A DNA stretch of 32,533 nt from Thermoplasmatota archaeon (GCA_023381415.1 JAMCUN010000021.1:1-32533); one strand, 5' to 3'. Counted from the stretch's first letter, positions 16,265 through 27,133 are shown. Numbers and translations are program-made. Notes: generated by a model not told the origin, from the letters alone.

Positions 16265-17244
16265 CTAACCATGCAACAACATCAAATTGTGGATGAGACC
16301 CTTGCAGAACCCTGACGTTTCTTTTCTGTCCCTTCTTCTTTGATATATCAGACAGCCCGTAGTTCTCTTGTCTGATGAGAATCCCGACTCTGATGCGTTC
16401 CTCTTGAAATATTCATGGAGATAGTTCATAGGGTCTTCTATGAACTGTCTGATCATATCTCTCCACCCTTTCTTTCCCCCTTATCCTGGAGTTGATCTTA
16501 GGGATGGGGAATGTCCTTGTATTATCATTGAAGTCTTCAAGTATGCTCTGTCCCGAGTAATATTTGTCCCAGTCTGATGCTCTTAAGGTCAATATGCATA
16601 TTGCTGATCATTTCTAAGGCTTTGTGATATGCATCCATTTCAGATTTCACGGAAACAGCATATCCAACATACATCCTTGTTGAAAGGTCCATTAAAGCGA
16701 AGGAGTAGACGAACTTCCTCTCCTTCAAGAATTCACCATCCCTTTCCCTCAAGGAACGGTAGTGCTTCGTTACCGTGAGGGAATAACCGGTGCCGTTACC
16801 TGATGTGTCCGAGGAAGATATTCCCTTCCTGTTTACTGCGCTGACGAAGAGGTTGTTGAGAATCATCAGAACAAGAGGATCTGAATATAGTTTCTAGACA
16901 ATCTTGTAGCTGATGTCCTTCTCTATACCCAACAAATGAAGTAGATAAGCTGTTTTCCTGTTGTCGAGACGGAATATCTCTTTTACGAGAATTAGTAAGA
17001 CCTTCTCCCTGGCATTTAGAAGGGGATCCCTGCCAAATTCATCCACGGCAAAGGATGAAGACTCATCTATCATTGCTCTAAGCTCCAGGGCAATGCCCTT
17101 CATCCTCTGCTTATAGGAGAACTCATAATCCTTCCAGTTTGTTGTCACTGGAATAGAGAACTCTTCCCTTTAGCGGGACATCAGTTCATCAATGGAATCA
17201 CGGAAATACTCATAGTCACGCTGGGTGATTTTCTTACCTACCAC
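16265..17244 (-). pseudogene. Degenerate DDE-type transposase of an insertion sequence
   Basis: Reconstructed minus-strand transposase of about 325 codons. Seen in order: GTG at 17244 reading VGKKITQRDYEYFRDSIDEL; an in-frame TAA (17170-17172); a long open part from TTNWKDYEF to ISYKIV; an in-frame TAG (16894-16896); the DDE core GTGYSLTVTKHYRS and FALMDLSTRMYVGY; a one-base insertion in CTGGGAC (16568-16570) after SIRL; YYSGQSILEDFND; a second one-base shift in a G/A run near 16475-16480; then GWRDMIRQFIEDPMNYLHEYF to LLHG and TAG. The four lesions make it clearly dead. The type resembles transposases common in Thermoplasmatales and Sulfolobales genomes, but I cannot assign an IS family. No terminal inverted repeats or target duplication could be recognised. 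Confidence 0.85.
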
Positions 17245-17261
17245 GAATAGTGTTAATATGG

Positions 17262-17270
17262 AAATATAAG
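17262..17270 (+). promoter_or_regulatory. TATA box for the 61-residue gene
   Basis: AAATATAAG is centred about 28 bases before the ATG at 17295, consistent with a leaderless transcript starting at that codon. Confidence 0.5.
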
Positions 17271-17294
17271 TGTACCAAAGGATATACCTATTCG

Positions 17295-17480
17295 ATGGCT
17301 AAGGACAGGGAGATACTTATTAAGAATGAGACAACAATGATCAAGGATGGAGTGGCTTGTGGACAACGGTACAAAGATGATACTCTCAGGCACGCTGAAT
17401 CAGAGCCATTATACAGAGGAGATGATGAGTACCGCATACGCTTCAAGGAGTATGACCGGAAAACGTTGACGCAATGGTGA
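17295..17480 (+). CDS. Small charged hypothetical protein (61 aa)
   Basis: MAKDREILIKNETT begins a 61-residue highly charged protein with no cysteines in pairs and no hydrophobic segment; not recognised. The start at 17295 is preferred over the upstream in-frame ATG at 17250 because a TATA box lies between them at leaderless spacing. It begins about 50 bases from the 5' end of the dead transposase and could have been truncated or brought in with the insertion. It may also be non-coding by chance. Confidence 0.4.
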   Translation: MAKDREILIKNETTMIKDGVACGQRYKDDTLRHAESEPLYRGDDEYRIRFKEYDRKTLTQW

Positions 17481-17517
17481 TTCAACAATCCTTTAGCACC
17501 ATACGCATTGCCGAAAG

Positions 17518-17526
17518 CGTTATATG
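17518..17526 (+). promoter_or_regulatory. TATA box for the membrane-protein pair
   Basis: CGTTATATG is centred about 25 bases upstream of the ATG at 17547 (and 19 upstream of the ATG at 17541). It appears to drive the two following genes as one unit. Confidence 0.45.
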
Positions 17527-17540
17527 CGGTCTATTCATCG

Positions 17541-17984
17541 ATGATTATGCTGGATAACGATGCCTCAACTGCCAAGACATTGACTCTTGTAGCGATAATA
17601 CTCCAGGCGGTATTCTTCGTATTTGGAATATTCGAAACTCTTGGACTCGCAGTGTTCTCCGTGAGCACTAGTATAGCATCGTCATCAACAGTAACTACTA
17701 CGGTCACATCATCCGTTGGCCCCTCAACCATCATAGCCATAATATTCTCGGCCGCTCTCGCTATCGGAATACTATGGACGTTGCTTGATTATTTCCTAAT
17801 ATACAAAAGGTTAAAGGAGGAAAGGGTGAAGGAAGCAGATACTCCCGCAATTGTTCTGGGTATAATACAACTTATATTCGGAGGTCTTATTCCCGGTATA
17901 CTGCTCATAGTTGCGTGGATAAAGATTCGAGATTCAGTGAACATGCAGGATGGATTGTCAGATGAGATCTCCGAGGTGAAATAG
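17541..17984 (+). CDS. Small multi-pass membrane protein (DUF4064-like character)
   Basis: About 147 residues from ATG 17541 (ATG 17547 fits the TATA box equally well). It has a membrane segment near the N-terminus (TLVAIILQAVFFVFGIF), a Ser/Thr-rich external loop, a second segment (TIIAIIFSAALAIGILWTLL), a basic cytoplasmic loop (YKRLKEERVKEAD) and a third long segment (VLGIIQLIFGGLIPGILLIV). The layout resembles small DUF4064-type archaeal and bacterial membrane proteins; the name is a guess. It ends in TAG, and the next gene follows in the same frame with no gap. A GAGGTGA ribosome site (17970-17976) within its last codons supports separate initiation of the next gene. Confidence 0.65.
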   Translation: MIMLDNDASTAKTLTLVAIILQAVFFVFGIFETLGLAVFSVSTSIASSSTVTTTVTSSVGPSTIIAIIFSAALAIGILWTLLDYFLIYKRLKEERVKEADTPAIVLGIIQLIFGGLIPGILLIVAWIKIRDSVNMQDGLSDEISEVK

Positions 17985-18980
17985 TTGTCCTCCGATCCCG
18001 TTCAGCCTCCCGCCCATCTGCCTGAGTCTCCGCCCCCGAAGCTCAACCTGAAGAGGGTTGTTGTGATAAGCGTGGTTATAGTTGTGGTTCTTGTTGCCGT
18101 CGCGGTCGCCTTTCCCATTCTCTCAGAACACGGTACTTCCCCCTCAAAGTCTCAGGCAACTCCCATATTCGCATTCCTTCCATCCTCTGTGCTCAACTCC
18201 ACTTACGGGATGGGTTTCACGGCACACAACGATTCTAGTAACCTCTCTTCGTCTTTGATGTTTTCATCAATCGTTGTGAAGGATGAGCTTTGGCTGTACG
18301 GTCCTGACAACTCAACGGATATGGCCGGCACCGTGGCAATCATGATTTTCCAGATGAATTCCACGTCTGCCGTTTCCACGTTCATGTCAGACTTCAAGAA
18401 GCTATTGACGAATTCAACGTCTCCTTCCTTTTCCCAGATTTCGAACGGTACTTCCGGTAGTTTCCTTTATTCTCTGTACAATTTCTCCGTCAATGACAGC
18501 GGCATTGAGAATGTGGCGCAGGTGTTTGTCGCCCATGACGGCACTTTCGTACTCCTGATGGAATTCATCAATCCGATAGTTATAGGGAAGGACATGACTG
18601 TCTTCACTGACCAGGTGAAATTCATGCTCCCCTCAGACAATGCCCCATCCCCCGTTATGTCCGTAGCCATATCGGGTTCGGTGGGTGGAGTCCCTCTTTC
18701 GGAAATCGTCACGGTACTGCTCACGATTGTTGCCGGCCTGTTCATAGGCCTTGCCGTTAAGAAAGGAATAATGGCATTCGTCTTCGCCATCATAGGCTTC
18801 CTCATAGTCGGCTATGTGGGAATAGCTTTCATACCGACTGTGTCCCTGCCATATGAAATTCATAAATGGTCTTCGTTCCTTCTGAATTACATTTCGACCG
18901 TAAAATTAGGAGCAATCCAGCTCACCCTTTCAGTCATACTCTTCCTCATAGGTCTCGCAATAGGGCTCTGGAAGGGATAG
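17985..18980 (+). CDS. Membrane-anchored surface protein with sequon-rich ectodomain
   Basis: 331 residues, not assigned to a family. A proline-rich cytoplasmic N-terminus (about 1-23, DPVQPPAHLPESPPPK) is followed by a membrane helix (24-46), an external domain of about 185 residues rich in N-x-S/T sequons, and three C-terminal helices (about 237-256, 259-281, 307-329). The TTG start directly follows the TAG of the previous gene. GAGGTGA lies 8 bases upstream, which supports the start. Since both genes share a frame, read-through of the TAG would give a single protein of about 480 residues. The TAG at its own end is also followed by 59 coding-like in-frame codons, described separately. Confidence 0.7.
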   Translation: MSSDPVQPPAHLPESPPPKLNLKRVVVISVVIVVVLVAVAVAFPILSEHGTSPSKSQATPIFAFLPSSVLNSTYGMGFTAHNDSSNLSSSLMFSSIVVKDELWLYGPDNSTDMAGTVAIMIFQMNSTSAVSTFMSDFKKLLTNSTSPSFSQISNGTSGSFLYSLYNFSVNDSGIENVAQVFVAHDGTFVLLMEFINPIVIGKDMTVFTDQVKFMLPSDNAPSPVMSVAISGSVGGVPLSEIVTVLLTIVAGLFIGLAVKKGIMAFVFAIIGFLIVGYVGIAFIPTVSLPYEIHKWSSFLLNYISTVKLGAIQLTLSVILFLIGLAIGLWKG

Positions 18981-19160
18981 AGGCACGAACATGGCACGGC
19001 TATCAAGAAAGGAAAAGAAGGAGCAGGAGAGGTCATAGGGGAGAACCCCTTGAGAAAGAATGTATTGAAAATCATCGCAATCGAATCCCATTTCAACGAG
19101 ATGGTGGCAGAGACCAATGTTCCTCAGAGGATCACGAGCAAGTTCCTAGACAGTATGTAA
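18981..19160 (+). other. Coding-like tail after TAG: read-through extension or frameshifted small gene
   Basis: After the TAG at 18978-18980 the same frame stays open for 59 codons to TAA (19158-19160), with codon use like neighbouring genes and a peptide containing NPLRKNVLKIIAIESHFNEM and TNVPQRITSKFLDSM. An ATG at 18991, with GAGG 7 bases upstream, starts a different frame (MARLSRKEKKEQERS) that stops after 15 codons. If a base was lost or gained near 19020-19035, that start would join the longer frame into a small basic protein of about 55 residues. I favour a frameshifted small gene over read-through, but the sequence alone does not decide. No family recognised. Confidence 0.4.
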
Positions 19161-19346
19161 CTGACTTGCCTGATTGACTCGTCCATAAGGTTGTCCATGC
19201 TGTATCAAGGCCATTGCACGAATTAGAATCATTATTACCAAATATGGTCACAAGGGAAGGTACTTCGAAATCTTCAACTTAATGAACCTATGGTACAAGA
19301 TAATAGGTTCCATTTATGTAATAGACCTGATGCTTCAAGCTGGCAA
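19161..19346. other. Stretch without a supported gene
   Basis: Between the coding-like tail and the DUF2173-like gene nothing convincing is seen. A plus-strand open frame starting at 19282 runs antisense across the DUF2173-like gene and is taken as its shadow. Confidence 0.3.
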
Positions 19347-19694
19347 TTATTCCGAACAGTATTTCGATATCTTTTCAACAATAACTTCTATATTTGTCTC
19401 CCCGGACTTGAAGAAAACGCCGGCGCTCCTCTTCTTCCCGGAAACAAGTACAAGGGTTAGATCGGGGTCACGGAATATCATCTCATTTACGTGCTCAAAA
19501 GGTATGCCGCAGTACATCGAGTATATTGAAAATATATTTGATAGTAATGAAAACAGGGAACCGCTCAGCCTTGCAGTTGAATCAGCTTGAATAGGACTTA
19601 ACTGTCCGCTCTTGAAAGACACGAGTTTCCCTGTTAGATCAAATTCGCCAACTGCGACAATCCCCTTTGTTTTGTAAATTTCGTCCAAACTCAT
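19347..19694 (-). CDS. DUF2173-like small protein
   Basis: 115 residues. The beginning MSLDEIYKTKGIVAVGEFDL followed by TGKLVSFKSGQLS matches the pattern of DUF2173 proteins (a short helix, then G-x-x-x-DGKL and a soluble alpha/beta roadblock-like fold). The rest has the alternating strand/helix pattern ending in ETNIEVIVEKI. Members are found in acidophilic archaea and bacteria; the function is unknown. No membrane segment. The gene is single and minus strand, with a TATA box at 19732-19740. Confidence 0.65.
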   Translation of the reverse strand: MSLDEIYKTKGIVAVGEFDLTGKLVSFKSGQLSPIQADSTARLSGSLFSLLSNIFSIYSMYCGIPFEHVNEMIFRDPDLTLVLVSGKKRSAGVFFKSGETNIEVIVEKISKYCSE

Positions 19695-19731
19695 AAATCA
19701 TCATCTCGGACTAAGTCAATAAGGAAGGAAG

Positions 19732-19740
19732 TATTTAAAA
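19732..19740 (-). promoter_or_regulatory. TATA box of the DUF2173-like gene
   Basis: On the minus strand TTTTAAATA lies about 40 bases before the ATG at 19694, leaving a short leader that ends in a GATGATGATT stretch just before the start. Confidence 0.5.
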
Positions 19741-19935
19741 ACCTTACCCCTAATATTTTCTTTGTGACATTAGAATCAAGAGATCAAAGGCCGTATAAGA
19801 TGGAGAAATTATCGTAATTCATTTGTTGCATAATGAGGTTCTTTGATCATTTAGTGATGCGACATCTCTATAATGAGTCCACTCCGTAAGCTCGACAACA
19901 TGCTTTGGTGGTTTTGACACGCAACTGAAATGCAC

Positions 19936-21882
19936 CTACCTGAGTGCCTCTTTTTTCACCAGTTCTATTGCCTGCCTAATCTCTTCAACTGAGGCAGAGT
20001 TTTCAAGTGTGCTTATGTCACCTGGGACTTCATTCAGGAATACTGCCTTCACAACCCTTCTCATGATCTTTCCGCTCCGGGTTTTAGGAAGTGCATTGAC
20101 CAGGTGAATTTCATCTGGCACATATATCGGCCCTAAGGTTTCCCTTACGTGTTGCCTCAGGGAATAGATAATGTCACCGGATATATCGAACCCCTGTTTC
20201 AGGACGACGAAGGCAATTATCGCCTCTCCCTTCACTTCATCAGGTCTTCCGAACACAGCAACTTCGGCAACATCGTTTGATGAAATTATTGCATCTTCGA
20301 TTTCTATCGTCCCCAACCTGTGACCTGACACCTTAAGGATTTCATCAGCTCTGCCCAGGAGCCAGAAATAACCATCATTATCCTTAACAGCGTAATCTCC
20401 TGAATAGTAGGCATTGAACCTGTTGAAATAAACTTCCTTAAACCTGTCAGGTTCGTTGTTAAGTGTCAAGAACATTCCGGGCCATGGTTTATTGAGTACG
20501 AGGAACCCCTTCTTACCATCCTTGACTTCATTCCCATTTTCATCCAAGATCTTTGGGACGATCCCCGGCATTGGGAACGTGGCCGATCCAGGTTTAAGAG
20601 GGGCCAGTCCTAGGGCTATTGAAGGGGAAAGAACGAAACCACCAGTTTCTGTCTGCCAGTACGTGTCTATAATCGGAGTTCTAGAGCCTCCAATGACCTC
20701 AAAGTACCACTTCCACACTGCAGGATTAATGGGCTCACCTACTGTTCCCAGAACCCTCAAGCTCTTCAGGTCGTGGTCCTCAGGGTATTTCTTCCCATAT
20801 CTTATGAGGGTCCTAATGGCAGTTGGTGAAGTGTAAAAGAGGTTAACCCTATATTTCTCCACAATTTCCCACAGCCTATCGGGTGCAGGATAAGTTATAG
20901 CCCCCTCGTAAATGATTGAGGTGAGACCAAGAAACAGCGGGGCAAACACAATGTAGCTGTGTCCGGTTATCCATCCAATATCTGCAGCGCACCACCATCT
21001 GTCATCATCCTTAGGATCAAAAGCCCACTTCATTGTGTTTGCGACCCAGACGGAGTATCCTCCTGTAGAGTGTACGACCCCCTTGGGTTTTCCGGTGGTC
21101 CCTGATGTGTAAAGTATGAACAGTGGGTCGTTTGCATCCATCTCCTCGGGCCTGACATATGTTGACCCCCTTGGTATGAGATCGTCCCACCAGAGGTCCC
21201 GTCCTTCCTGCATCTGTACTTCCAGCCCGATTCTCTTAGCCACGATTACAGTCGTTACCGATGAGGTTTCTGCAATGGCGCTGTCAACTATCTCCTTAAG
21301 TTTTATCACCTTTCCGGCCCTGTATGAGCCGTCGGCAGTTATAACCAGCTTCGCCTTCGAGTCATTGATCCTCTCTGCGATGGCTGAAGGTCCAAAACCG
21401 GCAAAGACAAAAGAGAATGCAGCACCAATCCTAGAGGCTGCAAGCATTGCAATTGGTGCTTCGAGGATCATTGGCAGATAGATTATAATCCTGTCTCCCT
21501 TTTTGATTCCAAGGTCAAGAAGTGCCTTTGCAAACTTGTTAACCCTATAATAAAGGCCATCGTAGGAGACTATCTTCTCATCTCCATTCTCCGCGACCCA
21601 TATGAATGCTACCTTGTTCCTCTTTCCTGTTTGTATATGCCTGTCAAGAGCGTTGTAAGATGCATTTAATTTTCCTGACACAAACCATCTGTAGAACGGG
21701 GGATTGGAATCATCCAGGACCTTCTCCCACTTCCTGAACCAATCAATTACATTGGCCTCTCTTTCCCAGAATGAAACAGGTTCCTCAATCGACTCATTGT
21801 ATATTTTCTTGTAAGACTGCAAGGCTGTATGGTATCTATCTTCAACAGGCAGTGAAATTATTCTATCGCTGGCATCTTCCAT
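19936..21882 (-). CDS. acsA: Acetyl-CoA synthetase, AMP-forming
   Basis: About 648 residues of the ANL adenylating superfamily. It activates acetate with ATP to acetyl-AMP and then acetyl-CoA, releasing PPi. Numbered from ATG 21882: the P-loop-like YTSGTTGKPKG is at 258-268, TYWQTETGG at 407-415, and the YYSGDYA and GRADEILKVSGHRLGTIE core near the hinge. The C-terminal LPKTRSGKIMRR contains the catalytic, acetylation-sensitive lysine Lys605. WWCAADIGWITGHSY is typical of acetate- or propionate-specific members. An in-frame ATG at 21903 is possible, but a TATA box sits directly in front of it, 28 bases upstream of 21882, so a leaderless start at 21882 is preferred. Stop is TAG. The pyrophosphatase nearby can pull the reaction forward. 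Confidence 0.95.
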   Translation of the reverse strand: MEDASDRIISLPVEDRYHTALQSYKKIYNESIEEPVSFWEREANVIDWFRKWEKVLDDSNPPFYRWFVSGKLNASYNALDRHIQTGKRNKVAFIWVAENGDEKIVSYDGLYYRVNKFAKALLDLGIKKGDRIIIYLPMILEAPIAMLAASRIGAAFSFVFAGFGPSAIAERINDSKAKLVITADGSYRAGKVIKLKEIVDSAIAETSSVTTVIVAKRIGLEVQMQEGRDLWWDDLIPRGSTYVRPEEMDANDPLFILYTSGTTGKPKGVVHSTGGYSVWVANTMKWAFDPKDDDRWWCAADIGWITGHSYIVFAPLFLGLTSIIYEGAITYPAPDRLWEIVEKYRVNLFYTSPTAIRTLIRYGKKYPEDHDLKSLRVLGTVGEPINPAVWKWYFEVIGGSRTPIIDTYWQTETGGFVLSPSIALGLAPLKPGSATFPMPGIVPKILDENGNEVKDGKKGFLVLNKPWPGMFLTLNNEPDRFKEVYFNRFNAYYSGDYAVKDNDGYFWLLGRADEILKVSGHRLGTIEIEDAIISSNDVAEVAVFGRPDEVKGEAIIAFVVLKQGFDISGDIIYSLRQHVRETLGPIYVPDEIHLVNALPKTRSGKIMRRVVKAVFLNEVPGDISTLENSASVEEIRQAIELVKKEALR

Positions 21883-21905
21883 GTCTAATTGCAATAAACT
21901 CATCG

Positions 21906-21914
21906 TTTATAATT
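21906..21914 (-). promoter_or_regulatory. TATA box of acsA
   Basis: On the minus strand AATTATAAA is centred 28 bases upstream of ATG 21882. It lies too close to ATG 21903 to initiate a transcript that includes that codon, so it decides the start. Confidence 0.55.
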
Positions 21915-22237
21915 TTGGGGAATCTGTCTCAACCGTTCAAATGAGTAAAGGAGATGTGACTTTTGATCATCAAAAACGTGTATACGGAAAATAAGTAGCT
22001 CAGTCAAGGCTCAACATAAATTACTTGGTTCTGGAACTCCACAATCTTTCTACAATTGTTAACACCATTTAAGAAACGAATTCGAGTCTTTCCTGTCCTC
22101 GAAATGAAATGAGATAGATGCAATTAAGAAGGGGGAAACGGCAAAATTTCCTATTCATTACAGGAGGTTTGGCGCTTACTGCCAGACCATTAGGGACCCT
22201 TAATCGACCTTTCTATACGGTAGGAAAATACCAGTTT

Positions 22238-24467
<2,230 letters not shown>

Positions 24468-24490
24468 AGTTCATCCGGACAAATTTTGAA

Positions 24491-25030
24491 TTATTTTCTC
24501 TTATTTCTTCCAAATTTCTTTTTGTAAGAGGCGTATGATTCAGATATGATCTTCAATGCTTCCTTCTTTCCGCTGAATCCGATGAACTTCATGAATTTCC
24601 CGCTTTCCAGTTCCTTGTAATGTTCAAAGAAGTGTCTCAGGACATTCTTCTCGTATTCCGGGATATCTTCTATGTCCCTTATTGATTCTGAATTTGGATC
24701 GACCTCATTCACAGGCACTGCAATTATCTTATCGTCAATGCCATGCTCATCTTCCATCTCTGCTAGCCCCACTCCTCTGCATTTCACTATTATGCCGGGC
24801 TGTATGGCAGCAGACGAAATCAGGAGGACATCAAGCGGGTCGTTGTCCTTTGCCCAGGTCTGTAGTATGAGCCCGTAATTAGTCGGGTACTTCATTGGAG
24901 TGAAGAGCACCCTGTCCAGTATTATGGTCTCGAGTTCGCTGCTGTATTCGTATTTGCAGTCGCTCCCTCTTGATATTTCAACTAGGACGTAGAAGGTATT
25001 CGGGAAATCATCTGTCTGCTCTACTTTCAC
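24491..25030 (-). CDS. ppa: Inorganic pyrophosphatase, soluble family I
   Basis: 179 residues, the usual size of family I enzymes. PPi hydrolysis uses acidic residues that bind Mg2+. The signature KDNDPLDVL is at 61-69 with Asp62, Asp64 and Asp67. Also seen are the substrate-binding region RGSDCKYEYS (21-30), YPTNYGLI (48-55) and VDPNSESIRDIEDIP (about 110-124). The C-terminal helix carries a Lys/Arg-rich tail. The GTG start at 25030 is 26 bases from a TATA box, so the mRNA is probably leaderless. It converges with katG, and only 23 bases separate the stops. Confidence 0.95.
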   Translation of the reverse strand: MKVEQTDDFPNTFYVLVEISRGSDCKYEYSSELETIILDRVLFTPMKYPTNYGLILQTWAKDNDPLDVLLISSAAIQPGIIVKCRGVGLAEMEDEHGIDDKIIAVPVNEVDPNSESIRDIEDIPEYEKNVLRHFFEHYKELESGKFMKFIGFSGKKEALKIISESYASYKKKFGRNKRK

Positions 25031-25051
25031 GCATACCGGATTAGCATCCTT

Positions 25052-25060
25052 GAAATAAAC
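25052..25060 (-). promoter_or_regulatory. TATA box of the pyrophosphatase gene
   Basis: On the minus strand GTTTATTTC is centred 26 bases before the GTG start, at leaderless spacing. Confidence 0.55.
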
Positions 25061-25185
25061 TTAATCAGTCCCGTACAGTTAGGTCCCTGCGTTGGAGAGC
25101 GATAAAATCCCGGGTTGCATTGCAATGAGAAAAAAATCTTATTCATAGGGTCCATTCATTCTCTAGTTAGAAGAGATGGGTTAAG

Positions 25186-26211
25186 ATGATAAGAGCTGTC
25201 TGCGCTAGTTGCGGTAAGGAGAGGTCAAGTTTCTCAAACGTTCCAAAATGCGAATGCGGAGGGGTCTGGGTGCCGAAAGTGGATTTCAAGTACAGAGAAG
25301 GAAGTTACAGGTCCAACTTTCCCTATCTGGAGAGGGTAGTTGAATTGGGCGAAGTGGAGACGCCACTTGTGAATTTGGGAAATTTGAAGCTGAAACTTGA
25401 CTATTTCCAGCCCACATTCTCATACAAGGATAGAGGAAGCAAGTCCTTGATTTCAAGCTTGCTCTCCCACCTCAAGAAAGGTTCGGAAATAAACGAAGAC
25501 TCCTCGGGGAATGCCGGTGCTTCCATAAGTGCATACGGCAAATCGGCCGGATTCAGGGTGAACATATTTGTTCCAAATACCACCAAGGAGGGGAAGATCA
25601 ATCAGATAAAGGCGTACGGAGCAGATATTCATCTTATTCCTGGAAGCAGGAAGGCAGTCGGGGATGCCGCTGCAGGACACCCTGGTTTTTATGCAAGCCA
25701 TGTCCTGAATCCGGAATTCAGGGACGGAATGAGGCAGCTGAGCTATGAAATCTTCATGCAACTCGGGCACAAGGCTCCAACCAGAATCTTCGTTCCAGTA
25801 TCGGCCGGGACACTGCTGCTGGGCGTAGTATCTGGGTTTGAGCATCTCGTGGAGTCTGGTGAGAGCCCTTCCGTGCCAGAAATTGTTGGGGTTCAAACTG
25901 AAGCAGTCTGCCCAGTCTGTGCCGCACTCAACGGGTTCGTTTACGACAAGGAAAGTGGCATGGCTTCTGTTGCTGACGCCTTGGTCTCAAAGGAGCCGGT
26001 ACTTCTAGGGCTTATGACAGAAAAGCTGAGAAGGTACGGGCGATGCGTGACTGTTTCTGAAAATGAGATAGTTGAGGCAAGATCCAGGCTCTCCAATATG
26101 GGATTCTACGTCGAATACAGTTCTGCAACAGTGATGGCAGCTATTATGAAAGGAAGATTCGAAGGGGAGAATGTGCTCGTCCTTACAGGAAATGGTTTGA
26201 AGACCCCCTAA
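25186..26211 (+). CDS. Threonine-synthase-like PLP enzyme with N-terminal zinc ribbon
   Basis: 341 residues, a fold type II PLP enzyme. An N-terminal mini zinc ribbon has Cys6, Cys9, Cys22 and Cys24. The Schiff-base lysine is Lys81 in FSYKDRGSK, the cofactor-phosphate region has DSSGNAGASISAY (105-117), and the late loop is PVSAGTLLLG. The C-terminal LVLTGNGLKTP matches the TGHGLKDP-like end of threonine synthase, which converts O-phosphohomoserine to threonine. At 341 residues it is a little shorter than most ThrC (about 350-400), and cysteate synthase-like or other relatives cannot be excluded. No homoserine pathway genes are adjacent. A TATA-like AATCTTATTC is near 25135. Confidence 0.82.
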   Translation: MIRAVCASCGKERSSFSNVPKCECGGVWVPKVDFKYREGSYRSNFPYLERVVELGEVETPLVNLGNLKLKLDYFQPTFSYKDRGSKSLISSLLSHLKKGSEINEDSSGNAGASISAYGKSAGFRVNIFVPNTTKEGKINQIKAYGADIHLIPGSRKAVGDAAAGHPGFYASHVLNPEFRDGMRQLSYEIFMQLGHKAPTRIFVPVSAGTLLLGVVSGFEHLVESGESPSVPEIVGVQTEAVCPVCAALNGFVYDKESGMASVADALVSKEPVLLGLMTEKLRRYGRCVTVSENEIVEARSRLSNMGFYVEYSSATVMAAIMKGRFEGENVLVLTGNGLKTP

Positions 26212-26263
26212 GGTCGTGCGCATAAACATTATCCTATCGGTCACAGCCAGGTGACCATCATCT

Positions 26264-27133
26264 CTATCGTTTCCTTATTCCCATTATCGCGAGTCCGATC
26301 AGAATAACTGATCCTCCCAGTACAGTCGTCAGACTGATGGGTTCAGAAATAAGAAACGAAGCAAATAGAACGGTCACGAACGGAGTTATGTAGAGCGTTG
26401 TGCCAGCTGTGATCGGTTTCACTTTTTTCAGGCCGTCGAACCAGAGGAAATATCCTACGAATGTAGCAAATATACCTATGAAAAGGAGGGATATGATAAG
26501 ATAAATGTTCCTGATCTGGAAGATAGCAACTATCCCTGAATTCACGAAGGGAAGCAGCATCAGCAGTCCCATCAGGGAAACGTATCCAGTGACGCCAAGC
26601 GGATTGTGCCTGACAAGCATATCTTTCCCGAGTATAGTGAATATCCCCCAGGAGAGTGCGCTTAGCAGGACAAGAACAGCAGACAGTAGTTCTGATTCCT
26701 TCAAGCTTGTTGGTCTCAGCAGTACTACCATCCCTATTGTTGAAACTACCAGCCCAACCACCATTGCCCAGCGGAGTTGGTCCCTCTTAAGCGATATTCC
26801 GAGGACGGCAATGAAAATGGGCTCAAACGACACTATGAAGCTTGCATTTCCCGCGCTCAATCCGTTCTCTCCCCATATGAACAGCAGCTGGTACAGGAGC
26901 ACACCTGTGAGGGCCAGGGCAATCATAGTGAGAATCTCGCTCCTGCTGTATCTTTCCTTTAGCCTGAGGAGCAGCGGAATGAATATTATGCCTGCGATCA
27001 AGAACCTCGCAAACGCAATCTGCTGTGGGCTCAGGAAGGATAATGAGTATTTCATTAGCACATAAGTGACTCCCCATATTATTGAAGTGATAACAAGCTC
27101 AACATATCCAACTGTCCCACTTTTTAGCGCCAT
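26264..27133 (-). CDS. EamA/DMT-superfamily transporter (10 TM)
   Basis: 289 residues in two homologous five-helix halves, as in EamA (RhaT/YdcZ-type) permeases. The first half begins ELVITSIIWGVTYVLMKYS, with the conserved early Trp-Gly. The repeat boundary around LSALSWGIFTILGKDML restates the same SWG motif. The last helices end GGSVILIGLAIMGIRKR. These proteins export or import metabolites such as amino acids or nucleotide sugars; the substrate is not predictable. It is divergent from the 27195 gene across a 61-base promoter region. Confidence 0.88.
   Translation of the reverse strand: MALKSGTVGYVELVITSIIWGVTYVLMKYSLSFLSPQQIAFARFLIAGIIFIPLLLRLKERYSRSEILTMIALALTGVLLYQLLFIWGENGLSAGNASFIVSFEPIFIAVLGISLKRDQLRWAMVVGLVVSTIGMVVLLRPTSLKESELLSAVLVLLSALSWGIFTILGKDMLVRHNPLGVTGYVSLMGLLMLLPFVNSGIVAIFQIRNIYLIISLLFIGIFATFVGYFLWFDGLKKVKPITAGTTLYITPFVTVLFASFLISEPISLTTVLGGSVILIGLAIMGIRKR

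Noticed and set aside
19282-19590. 102-codon plus-strand frame.
   Set aside because: It runs antisense through the DUF2173-like gene, which has its own TATA box and family-like sequence.
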